Of a stretch of 64,000 bases of DNA, positions 49,828 to 60,123 are shown piece after piece (within the stretch, counting starts at the first letter, position 1; each line of letters begins with the position of its first letter). The notes beneath the pieces were generated by a model that did not search any database, was not told where the DNA came from, and saw nothing but the letters and a program-made list of their open reading frames with translations. This DNA comes from Cyclobacteriaceae bacterium (GTDB taxonomy: Bacteria; Bacteroidota; Bacteroidia; Cytophagales; Cyclobacteriaceae): NCBI GenBank assembly GCA_030584025.1, contig CP129487.1, forward strand, positions 248,001-312,000. Direction: 5' to 3'. Position numbers and translations under genes: made by a program.

Positions 49828-49879
49828 CATTGAACTTCCTTTAAAATTTTTCGGTTAAGAATTTCACACGAATTAGTTT

Positions 49880-50644
49880 ATGTGCTTAATTTTTTTTGGC
49901 CTGAATCAACACCCCGAATACAAGCTGATTATTGCGGCCAACCGCGATGAATTCTATAAACGAAAAACAGCTCCGGCTCATTTTTGGGAAGATCACCCGC
50001 ATATTTTGGGCGGGCGCGACCTGGAAGCAGGCGGAACCTGGATGGGCATGTCGAAGCAGGGTAAAATCAGCATGGTTACCAATTACCGCGACCTGCGAAA
50101 TTTAAAAGAAGTTGCCCCTTCGCGCGGACACCTGGTTTCAGATTTTCTTTTGAATGGAGATCAACCACAACAGTATGGACAGCACGTGTTGGCCAAAGGC
50201 GAAGCATACAACGGTTTCAATTTGGTGTTTGGCTGGCCTGACGAACTTTTATATTATTCCAATTATTCGAACAGCATTCAGCTATTGCCAAACGGAATTT
50301 ATGGACTAAGTAATCATTTGCTAAACACCCCATGGCCAAAAGTTGAACGAGGTAAGTCTAAATTCGCAGCGTTACTCGAATCGAAGAAACCCGATGCACA
50401 TTCGCTTTTCGAATTGCTCTACGATGAGAATCGCGCTGCTGACAATCAACTTCCTGATACGGGTTTAAGTTTGGAACGCGAGCGGGCACTTTCATCCATG
50501 TTTATCAAAAGTCCGGATTACGGAACCCGCTGCTCAACCGTATTGCTGATTGATCGTAGCAATCATGTACGTTTTGCCGAACGTGTTTACGACCTGAATA
50601 CGTTTGATTACACTCAAAATGAATTCGATTTTGCAATCGAGTAA
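49880..50644 (+). CDS. NRDE/TANGO2-family protein
   Basis: This 254-aa protein begins MCLIFFGLNQHPEYKLIIAANRDEFYKRKTAPAHFWEDHPHILGGRDLEAGGTWMGM. This contains the NRDE motif and the GGRD--AGGTW signature of the TANGO2/NRDE (DUF833) family, whose N-terminal cysteine is exposed after Met removal. GTRCSTVLLIDRSNHVRFAERVY near the end is also conserved. Function in bacteria is unknown; eukaryotic TANGO2 is linked to lipid or heme handling. The stop abuts the convergent giant gene. Confidence 0.92.
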   Translation: MCLIFFGLNQHPEYKLIIAANRDEFYKRKTAPAHFWEDHPHILGGRDLEAGGTWMGMSKQGKISMVTNYRDLRNLKEVAPSRGHLVSDFLLNGDQPQQYGQHVLAKGEAYNGFNLVFGWPDELLYYSNYSNSIQLLPNGIYGLSNHLLNTPWPKVERGKSKFAALLESKKPDAHSLFELLYDENRAADNQLPDTGLSLERERALSSMFIKSPDYGTRCSTVLLIDRSNHVRFAERVYDLNTFDYTQNEFDFAIE

Positions 50645-53600
50645 TTATTGAATTACCAGTTTAAAAATTTCTCCCTGATGGGTACGAACAATGTACATGC
50701 CGGGGGCCAGGTTTGAAGTATCAAATCCATCAGCTTCTGCATATGTGCCAATAATTTGATTCAGGTTGTTGATTACCACTGCGTTTACTTTCCGGTTAAA
50801 CATTACCCATTGTTTGCCTGCCGGGTTCGGATACACGATAAAGGGATCTTCCCCGCGTCTGACAGAAACTAATCCAGAGTACATCACCGTGCCATCAAAA
50901 TCAATTTGCTTGAGGCGGTAATAGGAGAGCCCGGCCAACGGTTGTTCATCCAGTAAGGAGTAGTCACTTGATTGCGTTGTTGTGCCGGCACCGTCAATTC
51001 TGGCAATGCGTGCAAAATCGAAACCGTCTTTAGAGCGCTCAACTTCAAAGGCCTCGTTGTTTAATTCAGATGTGGTTCGCCACTCCAGTAAGACCGAAGT
51101 TTCGGGTGTAACGCTTGCGCGGAACCATTCCAGTTCAACCGGTAACGGATTTTGTGCATCGGTAGAAGCCAGTGTAAATGGACTAAAGCTGGTGACTGCT
51201 GCTGATGTGATGATGGTACCATTAGTAGGTGTTCCTGTTGTGCCTCCATTGCCTTGGTCAACCCAGTTGGTGCCTGTCCAGCGTGTTACACGCAGCGTAG
51301 CCGGATTGGTAATGTAGCCCAGATTGCAGGCAGCCTCATTCCAGCTAAGGGTAACAAATACATTGGATGCGCCAACATTTCTGTCGAGCGTCCAATATTC
51401 ACAACCACTTACTGTCCAGAAGGAGGGATCCCAAACAGCCGGGCTTCCCAGCAAATGATTTTGATTAAAGTATTGAGCCGTAAAGGCATGCGTTGCTGTG
51501 GTGGGTGCCGAAATAGAAATCGGTCGGTAGAATCCATTATCTCCTACAGGAAAATCGAATGCATCATTTCCGGTTTTACGCACCGGGCCATCAACGTAAC
51601 TAAGATCATTGGCACCAGTGGCTGTGGCGTTATCAGCAAAGTTCAAAAAATTAACTGCATCGGTGTTGATTATGCCGGTTCCAAAGGCAGCACTCACGCT
51701 TACTGTAACATCTGTAGCCAATGTTATTTGTTGAGTGGATTTATTGGTTGAGATTCTTCTGAAAATGGGCGAGGGTGTTCCGCCAGTTTTGGTGATGGTT
51801 TGTGAGTTTGCGCCCACGAAATTTACGATGCCTGTTCCTCCAGCCAATGTAATGACTGAGTTGGCGTTGATGGTTATGTTTGATGCGAAAGCACTGATCA
51901 GGTTAAATGCTGGAAAAAGTACTCCGGTAGATGTTTTGGAAAAGGTTACAGGACCATTGAAAGTATCACCTGCTCCATTTGCCAGGAGCATTTGTGCTGT
52001 ACTCGCATTTGTGATGACTGTTGTCCCGTTAAATGTATTCCCTCCATTGCTGTTGTTGGTTGTAGCACCTGTTTTGGTGATAGAGGCATCACCATTGAAA
52101 GTACCTCCTTCCAAATATACTTGCGGAGATTGGAATGTAACATTACCGTAGAAAACGGTTGATGTACCAATGGTCAAGATGGCTGTTCCGGTCAGGGTTA
52201 AATTTTGAGGCGTTGCTCCAACCTGAGTGATTCGCCTGAATCTTAGTTCACCCGTGGTGAACGATCCAATATTCAATGTCTGGCCTGCAGCTAATGTAGA
52301 AGATCCGCCAGCAGAGTTTGAAATTATAATCCCGCTTCCGGAGGTACCGGTAAAAGTAATAGAGCCATTAAATTCATTACCAGCTGATGCTTCAGCAAAA
52401 CGAAGCCAACTTGTTCCAGTGTTGGATGCTGACAAGGAAGCGTTAAAAATATCAGGATTTGTGTTGGCCAGAATAAATTGGCCGCTACCCGAATTGGTAA
52501 TGGTTGTTGTCGCGTTGAAGGTATTGCCTCCGGTACTTGTATTATCCGTTGCACCGGTTTTAGCAATAGAGGTTATTCCGTTGTAGGTTCCTCCTTGAAG
52601 AAAGACCTGAGGGCCGCTGAAATTTACATTTCCATTAAACAGAACACCTGGCCCCAGGATGAGTCTGCTTGTTCCGGTCACTGCCAGATTTTGTGCAGTC
52701 GCGCCTGATTGTGTGAATCTTCTGATGGCCAGATCTCCCGTAGTAAACCCTGATCCGCCTACGGAAATTGTTCTGCCAGATGCTAAAGTTGCTGTGCCTC
52801 CTCCACTTTGACTAAAGAAGATTCCGCCTCCCGCAGTAGAATTCACGATAATGTTGCCATTGAATGTAGTACCGGGTACGTTGTCGGCAAGGCGAATAGA
52901 TCCGGATCCTGAATTATTTAAAGTGAGTTCACTGTTAAATTGATCTATTGCAGTTAACGCAAAACGGAACCATCCGCTGCCCGAGTTAGCTATAGTAGTT
53001 GTTCCATTGAAAATATTACCACCATTGCTATCATTATTTGTTGCGCCTGTTTTTTCCAGGTATGTAGTTCCGTTAAAAGTTGTTCCGTCAAGTTCAAATT
53101 GTGCTGATCGGAAATCTACAACACCATTGAATGTGGTGGCAGGACCAAGTTCCAGCACAGCAGTGCCTGTTAGCAACAGTGTTTGTGGTTCGGCACCCAA
53201 TTGTGTAAATCTTCTGAGGCTTAAATAACCACTGCTGTAACCTAGGCCTCCAACGAGAAGTGAACCACCCGTGGCCAGCGTTGACGATGCACTTGCCTGA
53301 CTTGATATGTAAATACCACCACTTCCCAGAGTCGAATTAAACGTGATGTCACCATTAAATTCATTTCCAGCAACACTACGGGCTAATGAAATCACATTAG
53401 AACCAGTGTTGGTGATAGTCAGGTCACTATTGAATATATCCGGAGCGATATCGGCTGAATAGAAGTATCCACTTCCTGAGTTTACAAGTGTAGTAATACC
53501 ATTAAATACGTTGCCGCCATTGCTGGCATTATTGCCTGCACCATTTTTTTCCAGATAAGCTGTTCCGTCAAAGGTGGTTCCGTTTAACAAAAGCTGTGGC

Positions 53601-56600
53601 GAACGAAAATCCACATCTCCACCAAAAGAAGAAGCAGGGCCGAGGGTAAGAATAGCAATTCCCGTGAGGTTAAGGGTTTGTGCGGTAGATCCTACTTGTG
53701 TAAATCGAATCAACCGTACATCACCGCTAATTACACCTAGTCCGCCAACACCAATCGTTCGTGTAGCAGCAAGAGTAGCCGAAGCATTTGCGCCATTTCC
53801 AAACCAAATGCCTCCACCAAAAGTTGAGTTTAACTCAATATTTCCATTGAATTGATTGCCCACAGAGTTGTTGGCAAGTCGGATTGTGGATGCGCCAAGA
53901 TTGATAACAATCAGGTTTCCGTTGAAAATGTCGGGGTTGTTATTACCGGTTAAGAAGTAGGCGTCACCTGAGTTTACAAGGGTTGTTGTTCCGTTAAATG
54001 TATTTCCGCCAGTACCATCGTCTCCGGTTACGCTGGTTTTTTCAATGTAGGCATCACCACTATATGTCGTTCCATTCAATAGTACACGTGGGGAAGCGAA
54101 TGTAACATTTCCGCCAAATGCTGAGGATGGACCGAGTGTTAGTAAAGCTGTGCCGGTTAGGGAAAGGGATTGTGCAGTGGCACCAACTTGCGTGAATCGT
54201 AGAAGGCGCAGGTCCCCAGCATTAAAACCTAATCCGCCAATGGTAATTGTTCTCGTGTCGGCAAGTGTTGCAGTTCCTCCTGCATTTTCGCAAAACAGAA
54301 TCCCGGTGCCGGTAAGATTTTCGACAATAATATCTCCGTTAAAAGTATTTACACCGTTGTAGGCTACGCGTATTGATGAACTGCCTGTATTCCGGAAGGT
54401 AACCGTATTGTTATACGTGCTTCCTGAATTCAACTCAAACAACATGTCTTGCGAACCGGAGTTGATAAAGGTGGTGACGCCATTAAAGGTATTATTTCCG
54501 TTTGTCCGGAATACGGCCGGGCTACTGTTTACCAGGGTAGTTACTCCGTTAAAGGTGTTATTACCATTGCCCGTATCACCGTTGGCTCCATTTTTTTCGA
54601 TGTAGGTGGAGCCGTTAAAAATTGTCCCGTTTAATAAAACTCTTGGACTTATAAAATTCACATCGCCATCAAATTGGCTATCGGGTCCAAGATTCAAGAT
54701 AGCTGTTCCTGTTAATGTTAAGGTTTGTGCAGTTGATCCTACTTGTGTAAAGCGATTCAGATTTAATGTACCCACGGAAAATCCTGATCCTCCAACGGAC
54801 ATGGTATACGTGTCGGCCAGTGTTGCTGTGGCGCCCGCTGATTCACAAAAAACAATTCCTGTTCCGGAAGGGTTATTGAAGATAAGATTGCCATTGAACG
54901 TGGTAGCTCCAGCGTAAGCCACACGAATGTTGCTTGTGCTCGTGTTGGTGAAGGTGACTGCGCCATTATAGGTACTGCCAGAAGACAGTTCCAGCAGCAT
55001 ATAAGCGGTACCGCTGTTAGTTAAATTCGTTGTGGAGTTGAACGTGTTATTGCCCTGCGTTCTCAGGTTGCCATTGGCAGTATTAACGATTGTGGTCGTT
55101 CCGTTAAATGTATTGTTTCCGGCACCGGTATCTTCTGTTGCACCATTTTTTTCTATATAAGCAGTTCCAGCAACAGTAACGCCACTTAAAAGCATACGGG
55201 GCGCACGCAGGTCAACATCTCCGCCAAAAGTTGCAGCAGGGCCAACTTGTAAAAGGGTTGATGTTCCGGTAAGCGTTAAGTTAACCGCGTTGGTTCCGGT
55301 TTGCGTAAAATTTCTGAATCTGAGTTGGCCAATATCAAATCCACCGGCACCAATGCTGATGGTACCATTTCCAAAAGTTACACTTCCATTACCAGTGCTA
55401 AACTGCAGGTTGTTATTCGTAACCGTGTTGCTGATTTCCAGATTGCCATTCATCACTACATCACCATCATTGCCCCAATAAAAATCACACGGTGAGCTGG
55501 TTGCGTTATTGATGATTACATTACCGTTGAATGTTGTTAGTGTGCCTGTTTCAAAGCTTATTTGAATATCACTGGCCTCACCAAAATTGTTTACGGTAGT
55601 GGTTCCATGAATGGTAGTTGAGGCGCCATTGAACCGACTAATTTGAATACGGTTTTGCACATCAACAACAGATGTGTTATTCAAAGTCAGGTTGCCATTA
55701 AAAACATTACCTGCAGTGTTACTGCCAATACGTATGCGTCCGCCACCGGTATTATTGAACACAACATCACCATTAAAAATATCACCTGCATCTGCCCCAT
55801 TATTACCTAAATGAATGTCGCCAGGCCCTGCATTATTGAATGTAGCAGATTGAAAAGTATTACCACCCCTTGATCCGATCGAATTAGAACCGGTTTGTGT
55901 GAAAACGCTGGTACCATTAAAGGCACTGCTGTTAAACACAATTTCTGACGATGTAAATGTCAGTGCTCCATTAAAGGTACTGTTTGGTCCGAGTGTAAGT
56001 GTTGCGTTTGGATTTCCCGAAAGGGTGAGTGTTTGTGGTGTTGCTCCATCCTGGGTGAAGTTTGCAAGAGAAAGATTTCTACAACCTGACGCTCCGCATG
56101 AAGCAGAAATTGTTCTTCCGCTTGCCAACGTAGCTGTTCCTCCATTAGAACCAAACAAGGCACTGCCTGTGGCGTTGTAATTAATGATTATGTTGCCATT
56201 AAATTGATTACCGGCACCATTGCGAGCCATGAGTATTGAACCGGTGCCATTGATATTCAGTACTACATCAGAAGAATAAATATCGGGGTTGACTAAACTC
56301 AGACGAAGTTCTCCTCCTCCTAAGGTGGTTATGGTTAATGTGCTGTTAAAGGTGTTTCCACCCTGACCATTATAGGTGTTGTTATCCGTTTTCGTGATGT
56401 TCACTGGATTGTTAAAAACAGAACCACTGAAGTTTAGTCCGGCTGTATTGCCATCAACCGGTACGTTGAATTGTGTTCCGCTAAAGGTAGTTGTTCCGGA
56501 TGCGCTTAAGGTTAATGAGGCACCTGTTCCTGAAGTTACCGTCCCGCCTGCAAACGTATTTGTGCCTGTAGTTGTAAGGATACGATTTCCCGGAAGATCA

Positions 56601-56863
56601 ATGCTACCGGTAAATGTGGTGTTAATTGTCAGGGCGCTAAGGTCAGGTGAAATGTCCAAAATACAGGTACCTAACCCCAGGTTGTTAAAAATGGCTGTGT
56701 TGCCAGCTATGGGTACTGAGGCCCCGCCTGCCCCGCCAGAGGTAGTCGACCAATTTGCAGGATCGTTCCAATTTCCGGGTGTAGATGCCACCCAAAACCG
56801 GTTTTGAGCCAATCCGGCAATTGTTAAAAGCACTAAAATTGAAAGCGTAAAGCCTTTTTTCAT
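50645..56863 (-). CDS. Giant T9SS-secreted repeat protein (about 2070 aa)
   Basis: This surface protein starts with a signal peptide at ATG 56863 (MKKGFTLSILVLLTIAGLAQ). The frame is open 135 bases further, but the signal peptide fixes the start. Most of it is tandem beta-helix-like repeats, in long units of about 164-185 residues containing RFTQVGxTAQxLxLTGTAxLxLGPxxxF, LLNGTTFNG, NGGNTFNGTTT and LASGRTI-VGG. Eight copies of the RFTQ element are present, the first ones diverged. A domain with the fibronectin-like LPVELEWFRASVTPETSVLLEWRTTSELN segment follows. The last 75 residues form a type A T9SS sorting domain (IVYPNPAGKQW, GMYIVRTHQGEIFKLVIQ). It is probably a cell-surface adhesin or matrix protein. 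Confidence 0.9.
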   Translation of the reverse strand: MKKGFTLSILVLLTIAGLAQNRFWVASTPGNWNDPANWSTTSGGAGGASVPIAGNTAIFNNLGLGTCILDISPDLSALTINTTFTGSIDLPGNRILTTTGTNTFAGGTVTSGTGASLTLSASGTTTFSGTQFNVPVDGNTAGLNFSGSVFNNPVNITKTDNNTYNGQGGNTFNSTLTITTLGGGELRLSLVNPDIYSSDVVLNINGTGSILMARNGAGNQFNGNIIINYNATGSALFGSNGGTATLASGRTISASCGASGCRNLSLANFTQDGATPQTLTLSGNPNATLTLGPNSTFNGALTFTSSEIVFNSSAFNGTSVFTQTGSNSIGSRGGNTFQSATFNNAGPGDIHLGNNGADAGDIFNGDVVFNNTGGGRIRIGSNTAGNVFNGNLTLNNTSVVDVQNRIQISRFNGASTTIHGTTTVNNFGEASDIQISFETGTLTTFNGNVIINNATSSPCDFYWGNDGDVVMNGNLEISNTVTNNNLQFSTGNGSVTFGNGTISIGAGGFDIGQLRFRNFTQTGTNAVNLTLTGTSTLLQVGPAATFGGDVDLRAPRMLLSGVTVAGTAYIEKNGATEDTGAGNNTFNGTTTIVNTANGNLRTQGNNTFNSTTNLTNSGTAYMLLELSSGSTYNGAVTFTNTSTSNIRVAYAGATTFNGNLIFNNPSGTGIVFCESAGATATLADTYTMSVGGSGFSVGTLNLNRFTQVGSTAQTLTLTGTAILNLGPDSQFDGDVNFISPRVLLNGTIFNGSTYIEKNGANGDTGNGNNTFNGVTTLVNSSPAVFRTNGNNTFNGVTTFINSGSQDMLFELNSGSTYNNTVTFRNTGSSSIRVAYNGVNTFNGDIIVENLTGTGILFCENAGGTATLADTRTITIGGLGFNAGDLRLLRFTQVGATAQSLSLTGTALLTLGPSSAFGGNVTFASPRVLLNGTTYSGDAYIEKTSVTGDDGTGGNTFNGTTTLVNSGDAYFLTGNNNPDIFNGNLIVINLGASTIRLANNSVGNQFNGNIELNSTFGGGIWFGNGANASATLAATRTIGVGGLGVISGDVRLIRFTQVGSTAQTLNLTGIAILTLGPASSFGGDVDFRSPQLLLNGTTFDGTAYLEKNGAGNNASNGGNVFNGITTLVNSGSGYFYSADIAPDIFNSDLTITNTGSNVISLARSVAGNEFNGDITFNSTLGSGGIYISSQASASSTLATGGSLLVGGLGYSSGYLSLRRFTQLGAEPQTLLLTGTAVLELGPATTFNGVVDFRSAQFELDGTTFNGTTYLEKTGATNNDSNGGNIFNGTTTIANSGSGWFRFALTAIDQFNSELTLNNSGSGSIRLADNVPGTTFNGNIIVNSTAGGGIFFSQSGGGTATLASGRTISVGGSGFTTGDLAIRRFTQSGATAQNLAVTGTSRLILGPGVLFNGNVNFSGPQVFLQGGTYNGITSIAKTGATDNTSTGGNTFNATTTITNSGSGQFILANTNPDIFNASLSASNTGTSWLRFAEASAGNEFNGSITFTGTSGSGIIISNSAGGSSTLAAGQTLNIGSFTTGELRFRRITQVGATPQNLTLTGTAILTIGTSTVFYGNVTFQSPQVYLEGGTFNGDASITKTGATTNNSNGGNTFNGTTVITNASTAQMLLANGAGDTFNGPVTFSKTSTGVLFPAFNLISAFASNITINANSVITLAGGTGIVNFVGANSQTITKTGGTPSPIFRRISTNKSTQQITLATDVTVSVSAAFGTGIINTDAVNFLNFADNATATGANDLSYVDGPVRKTGNDAFDFPVGDNGFYRPISISAPTTATHAFTAQYFNQNHLLGSPAVWDPSFWTVSGCEYWTLDRNVGASNVFVTLSWNEAACNLGYITNPATLRVTRWTGTNWVDQGNGGTTGTPTNGTIITSAAVTSFSPFTLASTDAQNPLPVELEWFRASVTPETSVLLEWRTTSELNNEAFEVERSKDGFDFARIARIDGAGTTTQSSDYSLLDEQPLAGLSYYRLKQIDFDGTVMYSGLVSVRRGEDPFIVYPNPAGKQWVMFNRKVNAVVINNLNQIIGTYAEADGFDTSNLAPGMYIVRTHQGEIFKLVIQ
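51900..56250. repeat. Tandem coding repeats of the giant protein
   Basis: DNA-level repeats with a period of roughly 490-555 bases underlie the protein repeats. Near-identical stretches coding RFTQVG-TAQ and NTFNGTT recur from about 52.2 to 55.3 kb. The similarity allows copy-number change by recombination. The long open frames on the opposite strand in this interval are a by-product of the repeats and biased codons. Confidence 0.8.
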
Positions 56864-57058
56864 AGACAGACAATTCGAACCATAAATATTGACAATTGCT
56901 TGAATTAATTGATGCAACTGGTTCAGGTTTTTATTCAAAATCTTTGAACTAAGTAACTGAATAACAGGTGTTAGTTTTTGAAGTTGAGCCTCAATCATGG
57001 CGCAAAGGGCATAAATCCAAAGGGTAGTCCGTACCTTTCGGTTTGGTATGTTGATGCT

Positions 57059-57922
57059 ATGCGAAAGAAAAAGGACAAAACACCTCCCTTATTGAAATTC
57101 ATCCGATGGGCATATCCGAAAGTGGAGGTTGTAGCTCCACCGTTGGCCTATCGGTTTTTTGCTAAATTATTTTTCACACCGCTTAAGTATAGGGCTACTG
57201 AAAAAGAGCGCAAGGCCGAAACGTTTGCAAATAAATTTGAGGTGTATGCTGCCGGTAAACGTATTCAGTGTTACCGTTGGGGTCAGTCGGATAGGACCGT
57301 TATTGTTGTTCATGGTTGGGCTGGCCGGGCTACACAGTTTCGAAGATTTGTTAAGCCGTTGATAAAGGCGGGTTACCAGGTGGTGGGTTTTGACGGACCA
57401 GCGCACGGGCAATCGGAAGGAAAAGAGACAACCATTGTAGAGTTTGAGCTAACCTTGCGTGAGGTGTATAAGGTAGTGGGTACGCCCGAAGCCATCATTG
57501 CGCATTCGTTTGGTGGAGGAGCCGTGTTGTTTGCTGCAAAGAACGGATTGCCTGTTAAGAAGCTCATAAACATTGCCAGTCCTACTATTGGTGATGAAAT
57601 TATCAACACCTATTTGAAAGCCATTGGCGGATCGGAGAAAACAAAAATTTTCTTCAAGGCCTTCATTCAGAAAAAATACGGGCAACCTTTTGATACATTT
57701 ACTGCACTGGAGATCATCAAGCACATTGAGCAACCGTTAGCGTTGTTGCTGGTGCATGATGAAAAGGATTACGAAGTTTCCATGGAGCATCCGCTGGCGT
57801 TATGCAAAGCCTATCCTTCAGCGCGTTTACTGAAAACAAATGGTTTGGGGCATACCCGCATTTTGAAAGATGATGCTGTTATTCAGGAAATCGTAACATT
57901 TATACGGGGTAATGCGTCATGA
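57059..57922 (+). CDS. Alpha/beta-hydrolase
   Basis: This 287-aa protein has an alpha/beta-hydrolase fold. VIVVHGWAGRATQFRRFVKPLIKAGYQVVGFDGPAHGQSEG carries the HG oxyanion-hole motif. The nucleophile elbow is AHSFGGGAV (the first Gly of GxSxG is Ala). LLVHDEKDYEVSMEHP carries the acid, and GLGHTRILKD the catalytic His. The ATG at 57059 (MRKKKDKTPP) was chosen because the upstream frame starts with TTG and is not conserved-looking. Substrate unknown, likely an ester. Confidence 0.85.
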   Translation: MRKKKDKTPPLLKFIRWAYPKVEVVAPPLAYRFFAKLFFTPLKYRATEKERKAETFANKFEVYAAGKRIQCYRWGQSDRTVIVVHGWAGRATQFRRFVKPLIKAGYQVVGFDGPAHGQSEGKETTIVEFELTLREVYKVVGTPEAIIAHSFGGGAVLFAAKNGLPVKKLINIASPTIGDEIINTYLKAIGGSEKTKIFFKAFIQKKYGQPFDTFTALEIIKHIEQPLALLLVHDEKDYEVSMEHPLALCKAYPSARLLKTNGLGHTRILKDDAVIQEIVTFIRGNAS

Positions 57923-58111
57923 TAAAGCAAGCAAAAAGGCTGAATCGGGTGTAATTTAATCAGGCAGGTAAACACTAATGGGCAAAGCCGTTTATCGGGG
58001 TGTGTAACCGTTAGGAAAGTATCCAGTAAATCATCCGAAAAAGGGCTTATTTTTGATTGAAATCGGAATTTATAGAACTATCACCCCTAATCGTTCATCG
58101 TTATACCAGGT

Positions 58112-58831
58112 ATGAAAATCATTGAAACACACCATATTTCCAAGATTTATAAAATGGGTTCCACTGAAGTGCGTGCGCTTCAGGATGTTTCCATTAGCAT
58201 CGACAAGGGCGAATACGTTGCCTTTATGGGGCCGTCTGGTTCGGGTAAATCAACCTTGATGAACATCGTTGGCTGCCTGGATACACCTACAGGAGGAACC
58301 TATATGCTCAATAACCACCTGGTAAGCGACATGACGGAAAATGAACTGGCTGAAGTGCGCAATAAAGAAATTGGCTTTGTGTTTCAAACATTTAACCTGT
58401 TGCCTCGCGCCACTGCGTTGGAGAATGTTGCGCTTCCCTTGATTTATGCAGGTTATGGAAAATCAGAACGTGATGAGATGGCGCATGCCGCATTGGACAA
58501 TGTGGGTTTAGGTGATCGTTGGCATCATAGACCGAATGAGCTTTCTGGTGGTCAGCGTCAACGTGTAGCTATTGCGCGTGCACTGGTGAATAATCCTTCC
58601 ATTATTCTGGCCGATGAGCCAACCGGTAACCTGGATTCCAAAACTTCTTACGACATCATGAACCTGTTTCAGGAACTTCATGATAAGGGCAACACCATCA
58701 TTATGGTAACACACGAAGATGATATTGCGCATTATGCGCACCGCATCATTCGTTTGCGTGATGGCTTGGTGGAGTGGGATAAGAAGAACGATCACATCAC
58801 GCGAGGAAAGCCGGTAGAAGCTGCACACTAA
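58112..58831 (+). CDS. ABC transporter ATP-binding protein, LolD/MacB type
   Basis: This 239-aa ATPase has Walker A GPSGSGKST, the Q-loop in VFQTFNLLPRATALENVALPL, the signature LSGGQRQRVAIARAL, Walker B IILADEPTGNLDSKTSYDI and the switch His in MVTHEDDIAHYAHRIIRLRDG. The sequence is of the LolD/MacB/FtsE-like group, which drives periplasmic lipoprotein release or efflux. No permease gene lies beside it, so its membrane partner is encoded elsewhere. It follows a 189-base gap that contains no obvious gene. Confidence 0.95.
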   Translation: MKIIETHHISKIYKMGSTEVRALQDVSISIDKGEYVAFMGPSGSGKSTLMNIVGCLDTPTGGTYMLNNHLVSDMTENELAEVRNKEIGFVFQTFNLLPRATALENVALPLIYAGYGKSERDEMAHAALDNVGLGDRWHHRPNELSGGQRQRVAIARALVNNPSIILADEPTGNLDSKTSYDIMNLFQELHDKGNTIIMVTHEDDIAHYAHRIIRLRDGLVEWDKKNDHITRGKPVEAAH

Positions 58832-58875
58832 CATTTTTCGGTATTGGGCCGTATCTTGGTCCAAAATTCCGATCC

Positions 58876-59424
58876 ATGAAAATTTATACCAAAACAGGCG
58901 ATACGGGGAGCACTTCTCTGTTTGGCGGTAAGCGTGTATCCAAAGCCGATCTGCGCATTGAAGCATACGGGACCATTGATGAGCTGAATGCACATGTTGG
59001 TTTGCTGCGCGATCAGGACGTGAACAAGAAACGCGAAAAAATTTTGGTAGAAGTTCAGGATCGGTTGTTTACCATAGGTTCCATACTGGCTGTTGAACCG
59101 AGCAATACCAAAGTAAAAGTGCCTGCTTTGCTGGTTGATGATATTTCCGTTTTGGAAAAGGAAATTGATGCGATGGATGCGCAACTTCCACCCATGCGCT
59201 CATTTGTGTTACCGGGAGGGCATCCGTCTGTTTCCATTTGCCACATTACACGAACCGTGTGCCGCAGAGCCGAACGTTTGGTTATTGCACTGGATGCTGT
59301 TGAAAAAACAGATGCCCTGGTGATTCAATACCTCAACCGACTCTCTGATTTTCTGTTTATGCTTTCGCGCAAAATTGCGCAGGAAACTGGTGCAACGGAA
59401 ACTCCGTGGACAGCCAGGATGTAA
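58876..59424 (+). CDS. Cob(I)alamin adenosyltransferase, PduO type
   Basis: This 182-aa enzyme attaches the adenosyl group of ATP to cob(I)alamin. The family start KIYTKTGDTGSTSLFGGKRVSK, RIEAYGTIDELNAHVGLLRD and FVLPGGHPSVSICHITRTVCRRAER are diagnostic of the PduO class. It makes adenosylcobalamin for methylmalonyl-CoA mutase or ribonucleotide reductase. It starts 44 bases after the ABC gene. Confidence 0.96.
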   Translation: MKIYTKTGDTGSTSLFGGKRVSKADLRIEAYGTIDELNAHVGLLRDQDVNKKREKILVEVQDRLFTIGSILAVEPSNTKVKVPALLVDDISVLEKEIDAMDAQLPPMRSFVLPGGHPSVSICHITRTVCRRAERLVIALDAVEKTDALVIQYLNRLSDFLFMLSRKIAQETGATETPWTARM

Positions 59425-59426
59425 TC

Positions 59427-60095
59427 CTACGCTTTCTTTGGAAGAAAAGAGGTGTCCATATAATATCGTGTTAGATCATTCGGATCAATGTAAATATCAA
59501 TTCCTTCTTTTGCTTTCAGAATTGAAGTAGGATCGTACCAAATGTGCTCACTTTTAAATTCATACAGTTTGTTTGAAACAGCATCGTGATACTGGCACAT
59601 GATTACAAACGGACTCCGGCCATTTACTTTAAACGAGGTGTCGTAAATTATTTCGGTTACCGGCAATGAAGTTTTTCGTCCCTTCCCATACGTAAACAAT
59701 TCGCGTTTAGCTTTAATACGTTTAAGTTGTTTGGATAACCCATACGACCCAATGCCGCCAAACGTGAGCACAAACACAGAGAGAAACAACGGAACAAACC
59801 ATTGCGTGAAGAAGTCTTTGATCTCCGCTTCATCCGGTTTGTCGGGCGGGTAGTGAACCGTAATGGCATCGCCAACCTGCATATCGGAGCTGCTGTATGA
59901 AGAATGGAATTGTATGGGTTGTCCGTAATACTCAAAATCAATTACGGTGCTACCTGATAGATCTGAAATGGTGGCCGGTGCTTCTTCCCAGGTTAACGCC
60001 TTCAACGTAGCCCGATATCCAGTGTATAAACAAATGAGCAGGCATACTCCGCCTACAAAGGCGAATATTCCATAAAAGATAGTGAGCGATCTCAT
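59427..60095 (-). CDS. DUF3592 membrane protein
   Basis: This 222-aa protein has two hydrophobic helices (FYGIFAFVGGVCLLICLYTGY near the start and FVPLFLSVFVLTFGGIGSYGL). An intervening beta domain contains ISDLSGSTVIDFEYYGQPIQFHSSYSSSDMQVGDAITVHYPPDKP, the DUF3592 pattern. The C-terminal region repeats a similar strand order (LPVTEIIYDTSFKVNGRSPFVIMCQYHD). Function unknown. It is convergent with the adenosyltransferase gene. Confidence 0.85.
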   Translation of the reverse strand: MRSLTIFYGIFAFVGGVCLLICLYTGYRATLKALTWEEAPATISDLSGSTVIDFEYYGQPIQFHSSYSSSDMQVGDAITVHYPPDKPDEAEIKDFFTQWFVPLFLSVFVLTFGGIGSYGLSKQLKRIKAKRELFTYGKGRKTSLPVTEIIYDTSFKVNGRSPFVIMCQYHDAVSNKLYEFKSEHIWYDPTSILKAKEGIDIYIDPNDLTRYYMDTSFLPKKA

Positions 60096-60123
60096 ATGTA
60101 TTCTTTAGGTTTAGTGCATCTTA

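Noticed and set aside
51900..56250. CRISPR-like array
   Set aside because: The repeats are hundreds of bases long, coding and in frame; there are no short identical repeats with uniform unique spacers and no cas genes.
50982..56807. Many long + strand open frames opposite the giant gene
   Set aside because: They repeat with the same period as the giant protein's repeats, have no recognisable families or start signals, and are explained by biased codons in the true minus-strand gene.
57923..58111. Possible small gene in the gap before the ABC ATPase
   Set aside because: No frame of convincing length or composition, and no hairpin or promoter match good enough to report.
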